A DNA stretch of 64,000 bases. It comes from Symbiodinium natans (lineage: Eukaryota > Sar > Dinophyceae > Suessiales > Symbiodiniaceae). The stretch spans positions 186,001 to 250,000 of the forward strand of contig CAJNDS010001779.1 of assembly GCA_905221605.1 (NCBI GenBank), read 5' to 3'. A model generated the notes under the pieces. That model did not search any database and had not been told where the DNA came from. It saw only the letters and a list, made by a program, of their open reading frames with translations. The position numbers and the translations under genes are program-made. Positions 9,900 to 20,958 of the stretch are shown one piece after another. The first letter of the stretch is position 1. The number at the start of each line of letters is the position of its first letter.

Positions 9900-12110
9900 A
9901 AACCCTAAGCCGCCCCTGTCTATACATTTAACCAGGAGACTGAATGAACATGTCTAAAGAAGTCTATAACTACCCCACACCCCGAACCAATGCCTTCGCA
10001 CAAGCACCAACAGCTCTGAAGCGTTATATGGAAGCATTATAGGCCTCAAAGATGGCATTTGGGGTAGTGCCTTTGTTTGCAACTAAATAAGAGTTATAAG
10101 CGGACTGTATTGGTACTGATTTAAGTTAGGATCCTGGGTGTTGTCCTTCAGTCGCTTCGGCTTTCAGACCTGAAGCCTAAAAACGTCTCAGTCGCAGTGC
10201 TGCACGCCCACCCTGCCGTCGGCGGATACACACCCTACACCCTATAGACCTATAAACCCCATAAACCCCATAAGCCTACAAACTCTATAAAGCCCATAAA
10301 CCCATAAAGCCTGTAAGGCCTATAAACCCTACAAACCCTAAAAAAAACCCAAAAACCCTAAACCCGAAACCCCCCGAGTCCCTGGAGATTTTTGAGGTTG
10401 AGGTTCCCATCCCCTTCAAGACTCCATCGGCTCGTGAGTTCGTGAGTTGGGAAGCCTCACCTCACATAGTCACCTCAGTTGTTCTCTGGCTTAAGGGGTA
10501 TTAGGAGGGACCCCTAGAAGGGACCCTGAATCTTCTTCCCCTTTGCGACCCCTATCTCTGGGGGTTTACGAACATAGGGGTACCTTATGGGGTCCTGCTT
10601 ATAAGGGAATCCTACTATTTGAGGGGTCTATAATACTGGTCCCCGATTTTCGGAAGCCGGAAACCCCCGTATACCTTAAAAAGTCCCCTTTTACCTGAGT
10701 AGCCCTTAAACAACCTTTTCCCTTGACCGGCCGTCCTTAAAACGAGGAATCTGCTACGGTCCAGCAGCCGACCAGCGTGTGGGGTTGCCTGAGGGAGCAT
10801 GGGTCTAGAGTTTAGGGCTTAGGGTTTAGGGTTTGGGGGACGGTTTGAACCCCAAGAATACACTTATTTCCCAAACAGGGGACCCCTTAAGACCCTAAAC
10901 CCTAAACCCTAAACCCTAAACCCTAAACCGGTTGTTTCTACCCCAAATAGAATAGAAATTTTAAGCGGCCCCCCAAAAAAGGGTAACCCTGTTTTCGCGT
11001 AAAACCCTTTACCTTTCAGGGGCTGTCAGTAGGCTTGACGGCCTCCGTAGGGCTTGGGACGAAGGTTCCGGAAGGTTACCAACTAGCCTTGGAGTGCATG
11101 CCAAGGCTTGACATCCGCTGTAAGCCTCAAATTCTTCAGGTCTGCGTTTAGGGTTTTGGGTTTGGGCTTAGGGTTTTCGGGTTTAGTCAACACACTCCAA
11201 CAACCGTACGCCATCATCTCAAACGGATCTGGGAGACCGCCACCATGCAACATAGGCATTGGACCATGATCCAAGAATAACTGTTGCGGGTCCCTTATTT
11301 TGTGGGTTTCCCTTTAAAGGAATTCATTCAATGTTGGGGTATACAAGAGGGGCGGGGGGTCCCGGATTCTTCGGAGATGCGTCTGAGCACCGGGCTGACC
11401 CAAAGATCTGGCTCCAGCTGGACCTTGGCTCTTTTAGTTTAGGTTTATTGTTACTACTATGATTATTCTTCCTATGAATAAGTGTTTTTATGATTTTAAG
11501 AAATACTATTATTATTCGTATTATGATTATGAAGATGATGATTATTGTCATAGGTTTGGGATTTAAGGTATGGGGGAACGGCTAGGTTGGCCCTTCGTCA
11601 CCCTCTGAAGAAAGGTTCTTAAGGTTTACGGGTTTCGGGTTTTTGCGGTTCAGGGGTCCCTGTATATGATCCTTTTTAAGCCCAAGTAAGTGAAGAATGT
11701 TGGGGCCTACCCAGGTTGGGTTGGAATTCGGGGTTACACGTCATAAGGTTTAGGGTTTCAGGGCGGTTCTGTTCTCCAAACCGCAAGTTACCAACCCTCG
11801 GAAAGCTGCACAGAGTCACAGAACCCGTCACTGGCATGGTGCCGTGATAGTTTCCTGGAAAGTCATGGCTTTAAAGATTCTCAAACCCTGAGCTCGATCT
11901 TAGAAGCTGCGCGAAAAGTTCTTGAGCGGGCGGACTGCTTGGAATCGTCAGGCCCCCCGATCGCATGCAATTGGGGTTCGGGTCTCACTCGATGCCTATA
12001 CACCCACTATCAGAACCCAACAAACCTCGAACCCCAAACCCCGCCAAACCCTTATGCTCTATGCCCGATGATGTGTCTCAAGCAGTTCACCGCAACCGCT
12101 TTTTGTCTTT
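9900..12110. other. Repeat-rich stretch without a recognisable gene
   Basis: Isolated CCCTAAA and CCCTATAAA words and a palindromic family member (10560-10668). There is also an AT-rich patch at 11445-11560 with repeated ATTATTATGATTAT-type words. I see no motif-bearing open frame. Confidence 0.4.
10560..10668. repeat. Palindromic dispersed element (GGGGGTTTACGAA family)
   Basis: GGGGGTTTACGAACATAGG on the left faces CGGAAACCCCC on the right. Internal words GGTACCTTATGGGGTC and GGAATCCTACTATTTG recur at about 36545-36623 and 36805-36890. A member with clearer ends lies at 55376-55480. Confidence 0.45.
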
Positions 12111-12241
12111 CCACACCCTAAACCCTAAACCCTAAACCCTAAACCCTAAACCCACAGTGCGAGCTGCAAGATCTTTCATCCGCGGCAGCGCGGCACAGAC
12201 CGCCAGGGATGTGTCGGGCCCTCAGTGGCCGCACAGGGCTT

Positions 12242-12346
12242 GGGGGGGGGGGGGGGGGGGGTGGTGGTTTAGGGTTTAGGGTTTAGGGTTTAGGGTTTAG
12301 GGGTTAGGGGTTAGGGGTTTAGGGTTTAGCGTTTCGGGTTTAGGGA
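12242..12346. repeat. G20 homopolymer plus TTTAGGG array
   Basis: A G-run of about 20 bases is followed by about nine TTTAGGG or TTAGGGG units. Confidence 0.85.
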
Positions 12347-12750
12347 GGTAGGCGTGCCTCTTTTCCTGAAATGGGGTTCGTCTTCGAGTCCAATGTATAG
12401 ACTTCGACTGGACCTTGGGCGATGGTGGAAGGCTTCCCACGGGTCTGTAGGACTGTTGGGCTTGGGGAGCAGGGTGTCGAAAAGCACTACCAACATCTTC
12501 GCCTTTTGGCAGGCTTCCTGTCTGTGGGCCGATGTAGGTTTGCGACGTCTCATGGGCCGAAGGGTTCTCGAGGCATTCCTGAAGGATTTTCGAGCCCACA
12601 ACCAGCCCTTCGTTCTTTACGAAGGATCCTGGAAACTCTTCAGGGCCTGCCTTGGGGAAACTCACACACACACACATCAGACAGCCACTCCCAGCAGAAA
12701 ACCCCAAACGCCGGCCTTCCGAAACGATCCCGACTACAATACCCATCCTA
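12340..12750. other. Long open region, strand uncertain
   Basis: Frames are open on both strands for about 400 bp. The minus strand contains KILQECLENPSAHETSQTY and PQTGSLPKGEDVGSAF. The plus strand contains VLEAFLKDFRAHNQPFVLYE. Neighbouring candidate exons are on the minus strand, which favours that reading, but I recognise no family. It probably contains exon sequence. Confidence 0.3.
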
Positions 12751-12984
12751 CGCTTTCAACTGAGCTCCAGCGTAGAGTGAGCCCAACTACTGACTAAGAC
12801 TCTCTGAACAGCTCCTCTCTTGCCTCTGACTACTGGACTTATGGTGTCAAACATCAAAGGACCTTGAAGACGGTGAAGACTCAACCCTCCCCCCCAAAAA
12901 GTAGTATATTCATTGTTATAAGAGCAAAATAGGGATTGATTATTATATTGTTTTGGTGTGCTTAAGCAAATAGTCGTCATTGAC

Positions 12985-13078
12985 CTGGCTGTGAATTCAG
13001 CCATGCGTCGTTGCACGAGATGAGGGTTGCCTCTGACTTTGAGTGCCCGCTCAACTTCGCCGCACACGGAGCGCTCGC
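12985..13078 (-). CDS. Candidate exon, unknown protein
   Basis: 94 nt: 2 nt, 30 codons, then 2 nt. The sense strand reads ...CTGCCAG|GCGAGCG at the 5' side and ACAGCCAG|GTCAATG at the 3' side. The peptide includes SVCGEVERALKVRGNPHLVQ and RRMAEFTA, and looks like real coding sequence. No family is recognised. It would be near the 3' end of the minus-strand gene series. Confidence 0.4.
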
Positions 13079-13093
13079 CTGGCAGTGAACCTC

Positions 13094-13440
13094 AACCACC
13101 CTATAAACCCTAAACCCTATAAACCCTAAACCCTATAAACCCTAAACCCTATAAACCCTAAAAACCCTATAAACCCTATAAACCCTAAAAACCCTAAAAA
13201 CCCTATAAACCCTAAACCCGGTACATCCGGACCACGGGACCCTTCGGGTCAAGTCGCGCTCCACCACAAACCCTAAACACTCCCGCATGAAAACCAAATA
13301 ATCCCTGTAAGCCCTATAAACCCTGCAAACCCTACAAACCCCCAAACACCTTACAAACCCTCTAAACCCCACAAACCCCAAAAAACCCATAAGCCCTATA
13401 AACCCTACAAACCCCAAAAACCCTACAAACCCTAAACGGT
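13094..13440 (-). repeat. CCCTATAAA / CCCTACAAACC variant arrays
   Basis: Telomere-like units expanded to nine bases or more (CCCTATAAA, CCCTACAAA). The array is interrupted at 13218-13300 by an unmatched unique segment. Confidence 0.8.
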
Positions 13441-13520
13441 TAAACCCTAAGACGCACTCTGCATTCTCAACCTCCTGGTGCCAGGGAGATGCTGCAAAAC
13501 CGATGTTTTGCAAGGGCCCC

Positions 13521-13612
13521 TTAGGGTTTAGGGTTTAGGGTTTAGGGTTTAGGGTTTAGGGTTTAGGGTTTAGGGTTTAGGGTTTAGGGTTTAGGGTTTA
13601 GGGTTTAGGGTG
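13521..13612 (+). repeat. TTTAGGG array
   Basis: About thirteen nearly perfect units. Confidence 0.95.
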
Positions 13613-14189
13613 AACTTTGGACATCCGCATTGGGCTTCGTGTAACCCGGCTGAGGTGTTTAAGGGTGTTAGGGCTACACGGCTTGTAGAGTTTAGGGTTT
13701 AGGGTTTAGGGTCGCTTTCGGGTTTTGGGTTTAGGGCCAGGGTTTGAGGTTTGGGGCTTGGGGTTTGGGGTTTGGGGTCTGGGGTTTAGGGTTTAGGGTT
13801 TGGGGTTCGGGGTTCGAGGTTTAGCCCACACACCCACAACCCTTACAAGCCCTTGGTGCCTTCGACATGATTCCTTCGAAGGTCCAAAACCAAGTCCTGA
13901 AGGACGCCAGGGTTCAGGAGATGGCCCAGGATGTGTAAGAAGAGGCCTCAGGGCTCATAGTTCAGGGTTTAGGGTTTAGGGTTTAGGGTTTAGGGTGTAT
14001 GGCTCAGGGTTTAGGGCTTGGGGTTCAGGGTTCGGGGTTTGGGGTGTATTGGGGGTTGGGTCAGTGAGGAAACTTATCGGGCAATGGGGGGGGGGGGACC
14101 TTGATCCAGCAATGCTTTGTATGAGAGATGACAGCGCTCATGTGTCTTGGGCGCCGAATGCTGTGTTTAGGAGCTATACCGGGCATCAA

Positions 14190-14396
14190 GTTGGGCACAT
14201 TCTTCGGTTGAGGGAAGGTGCAGAAGCATGTGGGTGCCAACTTGGTGGCCTGAGAAATTGTCTGTCAAGAAACTTGAAGTCCGCGTATGGGTTCAAGTCA
14301 AAAGCCCTGCATGACTCCACAAGAACATCGATTGAAAGCCCTGCAGGCAAAATAAGTGCGAGAGAACCTACAAGGTCGCCCAAATAGGTCAACAAC
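14190..14396 (-). CDS. Candidate exon, unknown protein
   Basis: The sense strand has CGTCAG|GTTGTTGACC at the 5' side, then an open frame of about 68 codons including LGDLVGSLALILPAGLSIDV and LVESCRAFDLNPYADFKFLD. The frame ends in a stop at 14186-14188, so the true exon is probably shorter. No family recognised. Confidence 0.35.
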
Positions 14397-14423
14397 CTGA
14401 CGAAGGATCATTTTGCGTTTCAC

Positions 14424-14488
14424 TGGCAAAGTAAATGCGTGGTGGGCGTCTTGTGAGCTGCATCGTCTTGTGCGCTCATGCAGGAAAG
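14424..14488 (-). CDS. Candidate exon, unknown protein
   Basis: 65 nt between GAACAG on the 5' side and GTGAAACG on the 3' side. The peptide is LSCMSAQDDAAHKTPTTHLL plus a partial codon. Support is an open frame and splice-like ends only. Confidence 0.3.
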
Positions 14489-14647
14489 CTGTTCAGACAA
14501 AAAAAGTCTTTGCTCAACGCAGTTTCACGGCACACCCCATATCTAGAATGCCCAGCCCGATCTCCCGAAGACGCCAAGTCTTAGGGTGCAGGCTCTCAGC
14601 CCCGTGTCAACGTTCGGGTACGGAGACCAGAAACGTGCAGACGTCAG

Positions 14648-14931
14648 TAGGGTTTAGGGTTTAGGGTTTAGGGTTTAGGGTTTAGGGTTTAGGGTTTAGG
14701 GTTTAGGGTTTAGGGCTTAGGGTTTATTGTTTAGGGGTTGGGGTTTAGGGCTGATTATAGTGTGCTTAAGGGAGGGGGAGTTCAAGGGCGGGTATGTAAC
14801 GCAAGCGTTCCCTAGTACTCCCCAAGGGTGCCCGAAGCTTCCTTAAGGTTCCCTAGGGTTTAGGGTTTAGGGTTTAGGGTTTCGGGTTTAGGGTTTAGGG
14901 TTTAGGGTTTAGGGTTTAGGGTTTAGGGTAG
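14648..14931 (+). repeat. Two TTTAGGG arrays around a decayed palindromic element
   Basis: Arrays at 14648-14735 and 14856-14931. Between them, a segment near 14770-14850 resembles half of the palindromic element at 29344-29427 (GTTCAAGG, then TCCCTA-type words). Confidence 0.75.
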
Positions 14932-14939
14932 CTACATAC

Positions 14940-15017
14940 CCCTCCTGAGCAAACCCCTCCTTAAGGACTCTATAGAAGCAGACCAGAACTCTCCGCTCCC
15001 TCCTGCAGCTTCGTGAG
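14940..15017 (-). CDS. Candidate exon with strong splice-site context
   Basis: The 5' side has a pyrimidine-rich tract followed by TTTTTCAG|CTCACG, the best acceptor seen in the window. The 3' side reads AGGAGG|GTATGTAGC, a good donor. The peptide in the open frame includes HEAAGGSGEFWSASIESLRR. Family not recognised. Confidence 0.4.
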
Positions 15018-15089
15018 CTGAAAAAGAACGGCAGCAATCGTTCCCGTCAGGTCCGGGCCTTTGGTGGCCGGGAGGAATAGGAGAGGAAG

Positions 15090-15190
15090 CAGTTCTTGGT
15101 GAGTGTATATAAGGTTCCTTTTTAAAATTGGTGAGTGTATATACCGGGTGTCCTTTTGGGGGTACAAGAAATATGTACCCTACTTCATAT
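15090..15190 (-). repeat. Dispersed ~95-bp repeat, copy 1 (inverted relative to 56211-56310)
   Basis: Read on the minus strand it has ATATGAAGTAGGGT, TTTCTTGTACCCCCAAAAGG, then two GTATATACACTCACCAA-type words separated by AAGGAACCTT. The same order occurs on the plus strand at 56211-56310. Confidence 0.75.
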
Positions 15191-15434
15191 CCCAAGGCCC
15201 CTCTAAATACCTTGTTGCCGCTTCTGGGACCCCATAAAAATGCACGTTGAGAACCAAACTCTACAGCTCCCCAAGTTCCTCGAAACATGATTGCAACTGC
15301 AGGGACACCTCTAGCCCTTAACATCTCCAAGGCTTGAGCGCCCCCACCCTCTAAACCCCATAAACCCTATAAACCCCTAAAACCCCTAAAAACCCCTAAA
15401 ATCCCTAAACCCTCAATCCACGAGGCCCCCAACA

Positions 15435-15599
15435 AACCCCCTTACCCTAAACCCTAAACCCTAAACCCTAAACTTATAAACCCTAAACCCTAAACCCTAA
15501 ACCCTAAACCCTAAACCCTAAACCCTAAACCCTAAACCCTAAACCCTAAACCCTAAACTACCCTAAACCCTAAACCCTAACCCCCCCCCCCCCCCCCCC
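15435..15599 (-). repeat. CCCTAAA array ending in C19
   Basis: About twenty units with a few irregular ones, followed by a 19-base C homopolymer directly next to a candidate exon. Confidence 0.95.
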
Positions 15600-15601
15600 T
15601 T

Positions 15602-15684
15602 TGTAGGAGCCCAGGCCGCAACCGTTTTCTTGCAGGTAGAGCCCCACTTCCTGCCACCCCAGCTCTCTTCTGGTTGGGTCCAAG
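15602..15684 (-). CDS. Candidate exon, unknown protein
   Basis: Sense strand TCATGAG|CTTGGACC, then an open frame with LDPTRRELGWQEVGLYLQEN and GCGLGSYK, which reads convincingly as protein. The 3' boundary runs into the poly-C tract (G on the sense strand) and cannot be fixed. Confidence 0.4.
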
Positions 15685-16439
15685 CTCATGAGGTTTAGGG
15701 TTTAGGGTTTAGGGTTTAGGGTTTAGGGTTTAGGGTTTAGGGTTTAGGGTCAGCCCCCAAATTCGGAAAAACACCCAACTCAGTTTCGAAGGCGTCTCCT
15801 GGTTTTATGGGAGGGATGAACCCTAAACCCCAAATCCCAAATCCCAAGCCCTAAACCCTAAACCCTAAACCCTAAACCCTACACCCTACACCCTAAACCC
15901 TAAACCCTAAACCCGCTAAGCCCTGAAGGCCCTCAAGTCGGGTGTTGTGCGCTGGGGCTGCCTCAGGGGTTGCCAACCGAGTCTCGGGCTTGTGTAGCTT
16001 GAGACAAAGCTTGGGGGTGTAAGGTGTTTAGGGTTTAGGTTTAGGTTTAGGGTTTAGGGTTTTTGAGGGTGAGAAAGGGTTTAAGGGCTTTACAGAGGCT
16101 TGGGACACTACGAGTTTAGGGTGCAGCCGGCTGGAGTTCAGGCTTGGTGTGTGGAGCCGGTCCGGGCGTGCACCCGAATGTAGAGCAAAGCAGACCCTCT
16201 CCAACAGAAGTCCCGAAACTCGCAACCTTGTACGTTCTGCACCTGCCCAGACCCCTCGTCCCCGAGCCACATGTACCAAACACAGGGCCGGAGACGTGGC
16301 TGCAGGGAGGCCGTTGGAAAAAAAACGCGCAACACCCTGGAATCACGAGCCCCGAAGTACGTTTACAAACTTCTGGAAGAAAGTCTCTGCAGGGAGTAGG
16401 TCCGTTAGCAGACTTCTACGGGCACAGGGAAAAAAAGGG

Positions 16440-16527
16440 CCCTAAACCCTAAATTCTAAACCCTAAACCCTAAACCCTAAACCCTAAACCCTAAACCCTA
16501 AACCCTAAACCCTAAACCCTAAACCCT
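16440..16527 (-). repeat. CCCTAAA array
   Basis: About twelve units immediately to the left of a leucine-rich candidate exon. Confidence 0.95.
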
Positions 16528-16562
16528 TCCGAAAGGTACCCATTAATTGACCCCCCCCCCCA

Positions 16563-16664
16563 TATTCGACTCCTGCAGCTCCGGGAGCTGGGTCAACGCC
16601 TCAGCGAAGAAGCTGGCGCCGGAAGAGCCTCGATGCGCGACCGCGATTTTTGTGAGGCTGGGAG
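16563..16664 (-). CDS. Leucine-rich-repeat candidate exon (LRR chain, last)
   Basis: Sense 5' side CCCCACAG|CTCCC. The open frame includes SLTKIAVAHRGSSG and ASFFAEALTQLPELQES, in the style of ribonuclease-inhibitor-type LRRs (alternating L/A spacing ending LPELQE). Its entry phase (2 nt) fits the 1-nt exit of the exon at 17826-17941. The 3' end lies at a poly-C tract and is approximate. Confidence 0.5.
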
Positions 16665-16682
16665 CTGTGGGGTTGAGGGTCT

Positions 16683-17020
16683 AGTAGGGTTTAAGGTTTA
16701 GTAGGGTTTAGTAGGGTTTAGGGTTTAGGGTTAGTAGGGTTTAGGGTTTCGGGTTTAGGGTTTAGGAGGGTTTAGGGTTTAGTAGGGTTTAGGGTTTAGT
16801 AGGGTTTAGTAGGGTTTAGTAGGGTTTAGTAGGGTTTAGTAGGGTTTAGTAGGGTTTAGTAGGGTTTGGTAGGGTTTAGTAGGGTTTAGTAGGGTTTAGT
16901 AGGGTTTAGTAGGGTTTAGTAGGGTTTAGTAGGGTTTAGGGTTTAGTAGGGTTCAGAAGGGTTTAGTAGGGTTTAGTAGGGTTTCGGGTTTAGGGTTTAG
17001 TAGGGTTTAGGGTTTAGGGG
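16683..17020 (+). repeat. Homogenised 10-mer variant array (TTTAGTAGGG)
   Basis: More than twenty units of AGTAGGGTTT, interspersed with plain TTTAGGG. A telomere-derived unit with an added TAG has been amplified locally. Confidence 0.9.
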
Positions 17021-17593
17021 TAGCCCATCCCCTTACTCATCCTTACTCAACTTCCCGGTATTCTGCCAGCACGGTCCGAATGGGACCCTGCTGAGGCAAA
17101 GCCCTGTGGGTCTCAACAGAACAGCAGGTTCCTGCTGTCAAGGCCACATCTGATGACTGACGGGTGCTAGTCTGATCAAAGATATGCATCCCTGGCCGAG
17201 ACTTGGCCCAATCAATCTCAAATGCATGCACCGGAAAGTCTGTTTTACTTGATACTGCACCCTTTCTTCTAAGCTTTGCTCACGAAGCAGGGCGCAAGGG
17301 ATTTGGGTTCAGGCTCTAGGCAATGTTCAAAACCAACTTCTAACCCTAAACAGTAAACCCTAAACCCTAAACCCTCATCAAAACTAGCCCAGAAGATGGC
17401 AGTACCTCAGAAGTCACGGTTCTCAGATTTCAGTTTTTCTGCTTTCTGTTGGGGCCCCCAACCAAAACAGGGGTTCAAACCCTCCACCCTGAACCTCCAC
17501 CCAAAGCAGCGTGAACATCAAGTCTCCTGGGCTCTCTCGGCTCCAGACGAAGCTGGTTCTGCTGCAGCTTCAGTGCAAGCCTCACCGTAGAGC

Positions 17594-17825
17594 CTAAACC
17601 CTAAACCCTAAACCCTAAACTCTAAACCCTAAACCCTAAACCCTAAACCCTAAACGCTATGCGCGAGCTGAACTTGCCAAAGCAGATCAAATCTGGCAAG
17701 GCACTTGAGTACGCACAGGACAGTGAACCCTACACCCTAAAACCCTAAAACCCTAAAACCCTAAAACCCTAAAACCCTAAAACCCTAAACCCTAAACCCT
17801 AAACCCTAAACCCTAAACCCTATAC
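17594..17825 (-). repeat. CCCTAAA array and 8-mer CCCTAAAA array
   Basis: Heptamers at 17594-17655, a unique island at 17656-17728, then units with an extra A (CCCTAAAA) from about 17736 to 17785 followed by heptamers. Confidence 0.9.
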
Positions 17826-17941
17826 CCCTAAAAAGCCTTGCGATAGCAGCCTGAAGCCGACGCTGCTCCTGGAGCTTCCCGGCCTCCGCAGGCGTGGCAG
17901 CTTCCGGAGGGCCGCCGACACGAGGGCAGCACCAGCCTGAC
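17826..17941 (-). CDS. Candidate exon in the LRR chain
   Basis: 116 nt: 1 nt, 38 codons, then 1 nt. Sense 5' side AATTCAG|GTCAGG, 3' side TTTAGGG|GTATAGGG. The peptide includes PPEAATPAEAGKLQEQRRLQ and AAIARLF, suggesting a helical segment. The entry phase fits the exit of 18418-18493. A second open frame exists here, so the assignment rests on phase. Confidence 0.4.
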
Positions 17942-18324
17942 CTGAATTGCTCTGAGCTCAGCCGTGAGTGCGGCTTAGGGTTTAGGGTTTAGGGTTTAGG
18001 GTTTCGGGTTTAGGGTTTAGGGTCTGGGGTTTAGGGTTTGAAATTTCGGGTTTAGGGTGTAAACTCTCTGTCTTAAGAGCGCAACCTTCAAGAGAAACTT
18101 GTGCCTCGACACGTCGCCCAAGGCCAACCTTATCCTCCAGAACTGAGGTGGACCTAGGCCCTGGACCAGGGTTTAGGGTTTAGGGTTTGGGGTTTAGGGT
18201 ATAGGGTTTCGGGTAACCCAGAACCTTGACCTGAGATGGCGATGAGCTCGCGGATCCCTGGACCTGGAAGCCAACGCCACGAACAGCTACTTTTGGCCTT
18301 TCACAGAACCTTGAAGCTCTTTAG

Positions 18325-18417
18325 GCCCTAAACCCTAAACCCTAAACCCTAAACCCTAAACCCTAAACCCTAAACCCTAAACCCTAAACCCTAAACCCTA
18401 AACCCTAAACCCTAAAC
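18325..18417 (-). repeat. CCCTAAA array abutting an exon
   Basis: About thirteen perfect units. On the minus strand the first repeat unit supplies the GT donor of the adjacent exon (GGCAG|GTTTAGGG). Confidence 0.95.
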
Positions 18418-18493
18418 CTGCCCAAGTTGAGGCGGCAGCCCATCTGATTCGTCTCCACGTTGAGATCCAGGTCCTCGTCTGCGCTCTGGCGGT
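18418..18493 (-). CDS. Leucine-rich-repeat candidate exon
   Basis: 76 nt: 2 nt, 24 codons, then 2 nt. Sense GGATTCAG|ACCGCC at the 5' side and GGCAG|GTTTAGGG at the 3' side. The peptide contains ADEDLDLNVETNQMGCRLNL, with the LxLxxNxxG pattern of an LRR strand and turn. Entry phase fits exon 20655-20750 and exit phase fits 17826-17941. Confidence 0.5.
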
Positions 18494-18543
18494 CTGAATC
18501 CTCAACCCTGAGAGCCCAATACCCCTGACTTGAGGAATACCTC

Positions 18544-18616
18544 AACCCCCAAAATATGTAAAATAATAGCCCTTTTAAGGGTCTTGGGCTGTTTTTTTTT
18601 ACATACTTTGGGGGTC
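18544..18616. repeat. Short palindrome (CCCCCAAAATATGTAAAA)
   Basis: ACCCCCAAAATATGTAAAA and TTTTACATACTTTGGGGGT face each other across about 35 bp. It is probably a small MITE-like element inside an intron. Confidence 0.6.
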
Positions 18617-18619
18617 CAG

Positions 18620-20275
18620 GTATACCTTAGATGATATTTAGGGATCCTGAATATGAAAAGGTATACTCCGTAAGTAAGGGGATGTACCTCAGATGATATT
18701 TATAGGGATCCTGAATGTGATAACGTACGATTCATTAATCGAGGGGCATTGGGCTCTTTGGGGAACTCCAAACATTCGTGAAAGAGCTTTAATTACTATG
18801 AAGCTTGGAACTACTGTGTGGTTCTTATACTCTGCTATCCAAAAACTACTCCTATTCCTACTCCCTCCCTACTACGCAAGAGTACTTGTAAACCTCGGCT
18901 ACAGGGCTTCGGGCTCTCTTCAGGGTCCGTAAGACTGAGGTTTTTCAGGATCGGGGATTTCATGGGAGGCTTTGAGGGCTTTAGCGCTTCGAAGGTTTGC
19001 CCCCATCTTTCCCTAATCGCAGAGCGAGGGCTTAGGGCTTTACAGGGGTTCAGGGTTTATCGTGTCTCTCAGGACTCTTGAGATTGGCTTTCATTGCTCT
19101 CGGCTTACGTAACGACAGGATCATTCCTATTGCCGATCCTGATGTCCAACTTTCTCGTCGCCGTCTTCCTTCACAACAAATGTTAGGTGCTCTGGCGTGA
19201 TCTACATTGCACCGTTTTGTGTTGGTCTTCTTCGACTGCTTAACATATGTCAAGCATCACGCCGTTCTTGGTAAGGTCTGTTCCTCATCACAAAAATTAT
19301 CCCGGCGTGGCCTGGATTAACACCGAGCGCACCATAAACCCACTACACCCCCTAAATCCTAAACCCTAAACCCACTAAACTCACTAAACCCAAAACCTCA
19401 TAAACCCACTGAACCCATTTAGTGCCACATTTGCCTACTAAACTCACCCAAACCCTAGACCCCAAACCCATAGACCCACGACTAAACTCACCAAACCCTA
19501 AACCCCGTAAACCCACTGAACCCGCCCAACCCTAAACCCTAAATCCCATAACCCCACTAAACTCACCAAACCCACTTCAAGCCACAAAAACCTAAACCCT
19601 AGACCCTAAAACCCTCCAAATCCCTCCAAGCCCCACTTAAACCCACTTCGAGCCAAAAAGCCTAAAACCTAAACCCCTCTAAATCCCTCACTTGAAACTT
19701 AAAACCCTAAACCCTAAACCCTGTAAACCCCCCACGTAAAAAACCCACTTAAAGCCACTTGAGAGCCGTGGATCTTTGAGGTTCGGCAGCTGCAGCGCCG
19801 TGGCGAGCAAGCCGGCCCCCTCTTTGCCTGAAAGTTTGTGTAGGGTTTAGGGTTTAGGGCTTAGGGCTTAGGGCTTAGGGCTTAGGGCTTAGGGCTTAGG
19901 GCTTAGGGTTTAGGGTTTAGGGCTTAGGGCTTAGGGTTTAGGGCTTTTAGCGTTTTGGGGCTTTTTGGGGTTTAGTGGGTTTAGGGTTTAGGGTTGGGTT
20001 TAGAGGGTTGAAAGGGTTTACAGGGCTCTAGGGTTTCAAGGGTTTATGGAGTTTGTGTCTTTTTGCTTGCTTCAGGGTTGCTTGGGGTTGAGTTATGGTG
20101 CGAGTTGAGGGCGTGGCTTGAAAATCGCAGGGTTGCTAGCAAAAGGCATAGTTTTCAACACGTGGGTCGTTCTCTAAATTTAAATGACTACGTGTTGAGA
20201 TTGTGAGGTGTAGGTAGGGCGCAGAGAGGTGTAACTTTCAAGGAAGTGATAGCTTCGACAGCAAGGCCCAGCCCG
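18620..20275. other. Intron-like stretch, no recognised exon
   Basis: Holds degenerate telomeric words (19330-19750 in CCCTAAA sense), a CTTAGGG-variant array (19843-19950) and unique pieces at 18700-19300 and 20050-20270. Short open frames are present but I recognise none. Confidence 0.4.
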
Positions 20276-20364
20276 CCCCCCTAGGTTCCCCCCGGCCCTT
20301 GAATAGCCTTTTTTTAGGCTGAGCTATCCCTAAACTGACTTAATTCTGGGGGAACCTAGGGGGG
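20276..20364. repeat. Perfect-ended palindromic MITE-like element
   Basis: CCCCCCTAGGTTCCCCC at 20276-20292 and its exact inverse GGGGGAACCTAGGGGGG at 20348-20364 enclose 55 bp. The 17-bp terminal inverted repeats are perfect. No clear target duplication was seen. Confidence 0.7.
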
Positions 20365-20654
20365 TATAGATGGGGGTAGTACCGGAATCCACGAAATCCC
20401 AACGAGCAAGAGGAGCAGGGCAAAACGGCACAGGAGCAAGCCAAACTCCGATCCCCAGCGCGGAGGACAATACGGTCATGACCAACCATTGAATAAAAAT
20501 ATCCATATACAGCACCACTGAAGAATAAATAAACAGAAATACTATTTTGAAGAAACGGCGCTCCAACAATTGCACCAACCAAAGCCCCCAAAGCTACCCT
20601 CCGAACCCTTCATGCCAGAAATCTCTAACCCTCAGCAACCCCCCAAGCCTACAC

Positions 20655-20750
20655 GCGTGTCGGGATTTCTAAGCCGCAGACCCAGCCGGTTGCTCAGCAA
20701 CACCAGCTTGAGCTCCTCGAGTTGCCAAGATGGGCGAGACTTGGGCGAGG
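20655..20750 (-). CDS. Leucine-rich-repeat candidate exon
   Basis: 96 nt: 2 nt, 31 codons, then 1 nt. Sense 5' side TTGGAG|CCTCGCC, 3' side GACACGC|GTGTAGG. The peptide has QLEELKLVLLSNRLGLRL, a textbook LxxLxLxxNxLGxxL repeat. It joins in phase to the exon at 20899-20958 upstream and 18418-18493 downstream. Confidence 0.55.
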
Positions 20751-20898
20751 CTCCAAGCTAACATGCCGTAAAAGCCATGAGTCCTCATCCGAAGCACCCA
20801 TCCCCCCTTTGCCCCCCCCCCCCCCCCCCCAAAAAAAAAAAGAGTGAAAACACACAGAAACAACAGGCAGGCAGGAAGATCGCTGAAAAGCAGAACAC

Positions 20899-20958
20899 GC
20901 TCCTTCAACTCGGGGAAGTTCTGCAGGAAAGGAACCAGCTGCTCCACGCCCGCACTTT
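20899..20958 (-). CDS. Candidate exon in the LRR chain
   Basis: 60 nt. Sense CCCTCAG|AAAGTGC at the 5' side and AAGGAGC|GTGTTC at the 3' side. The peptide SAGVEQLVPFLQNFPELKE has the helix and leucine spacing found between LRR strands. Phases fit both neighbours in the chain. Confidence 0.5.
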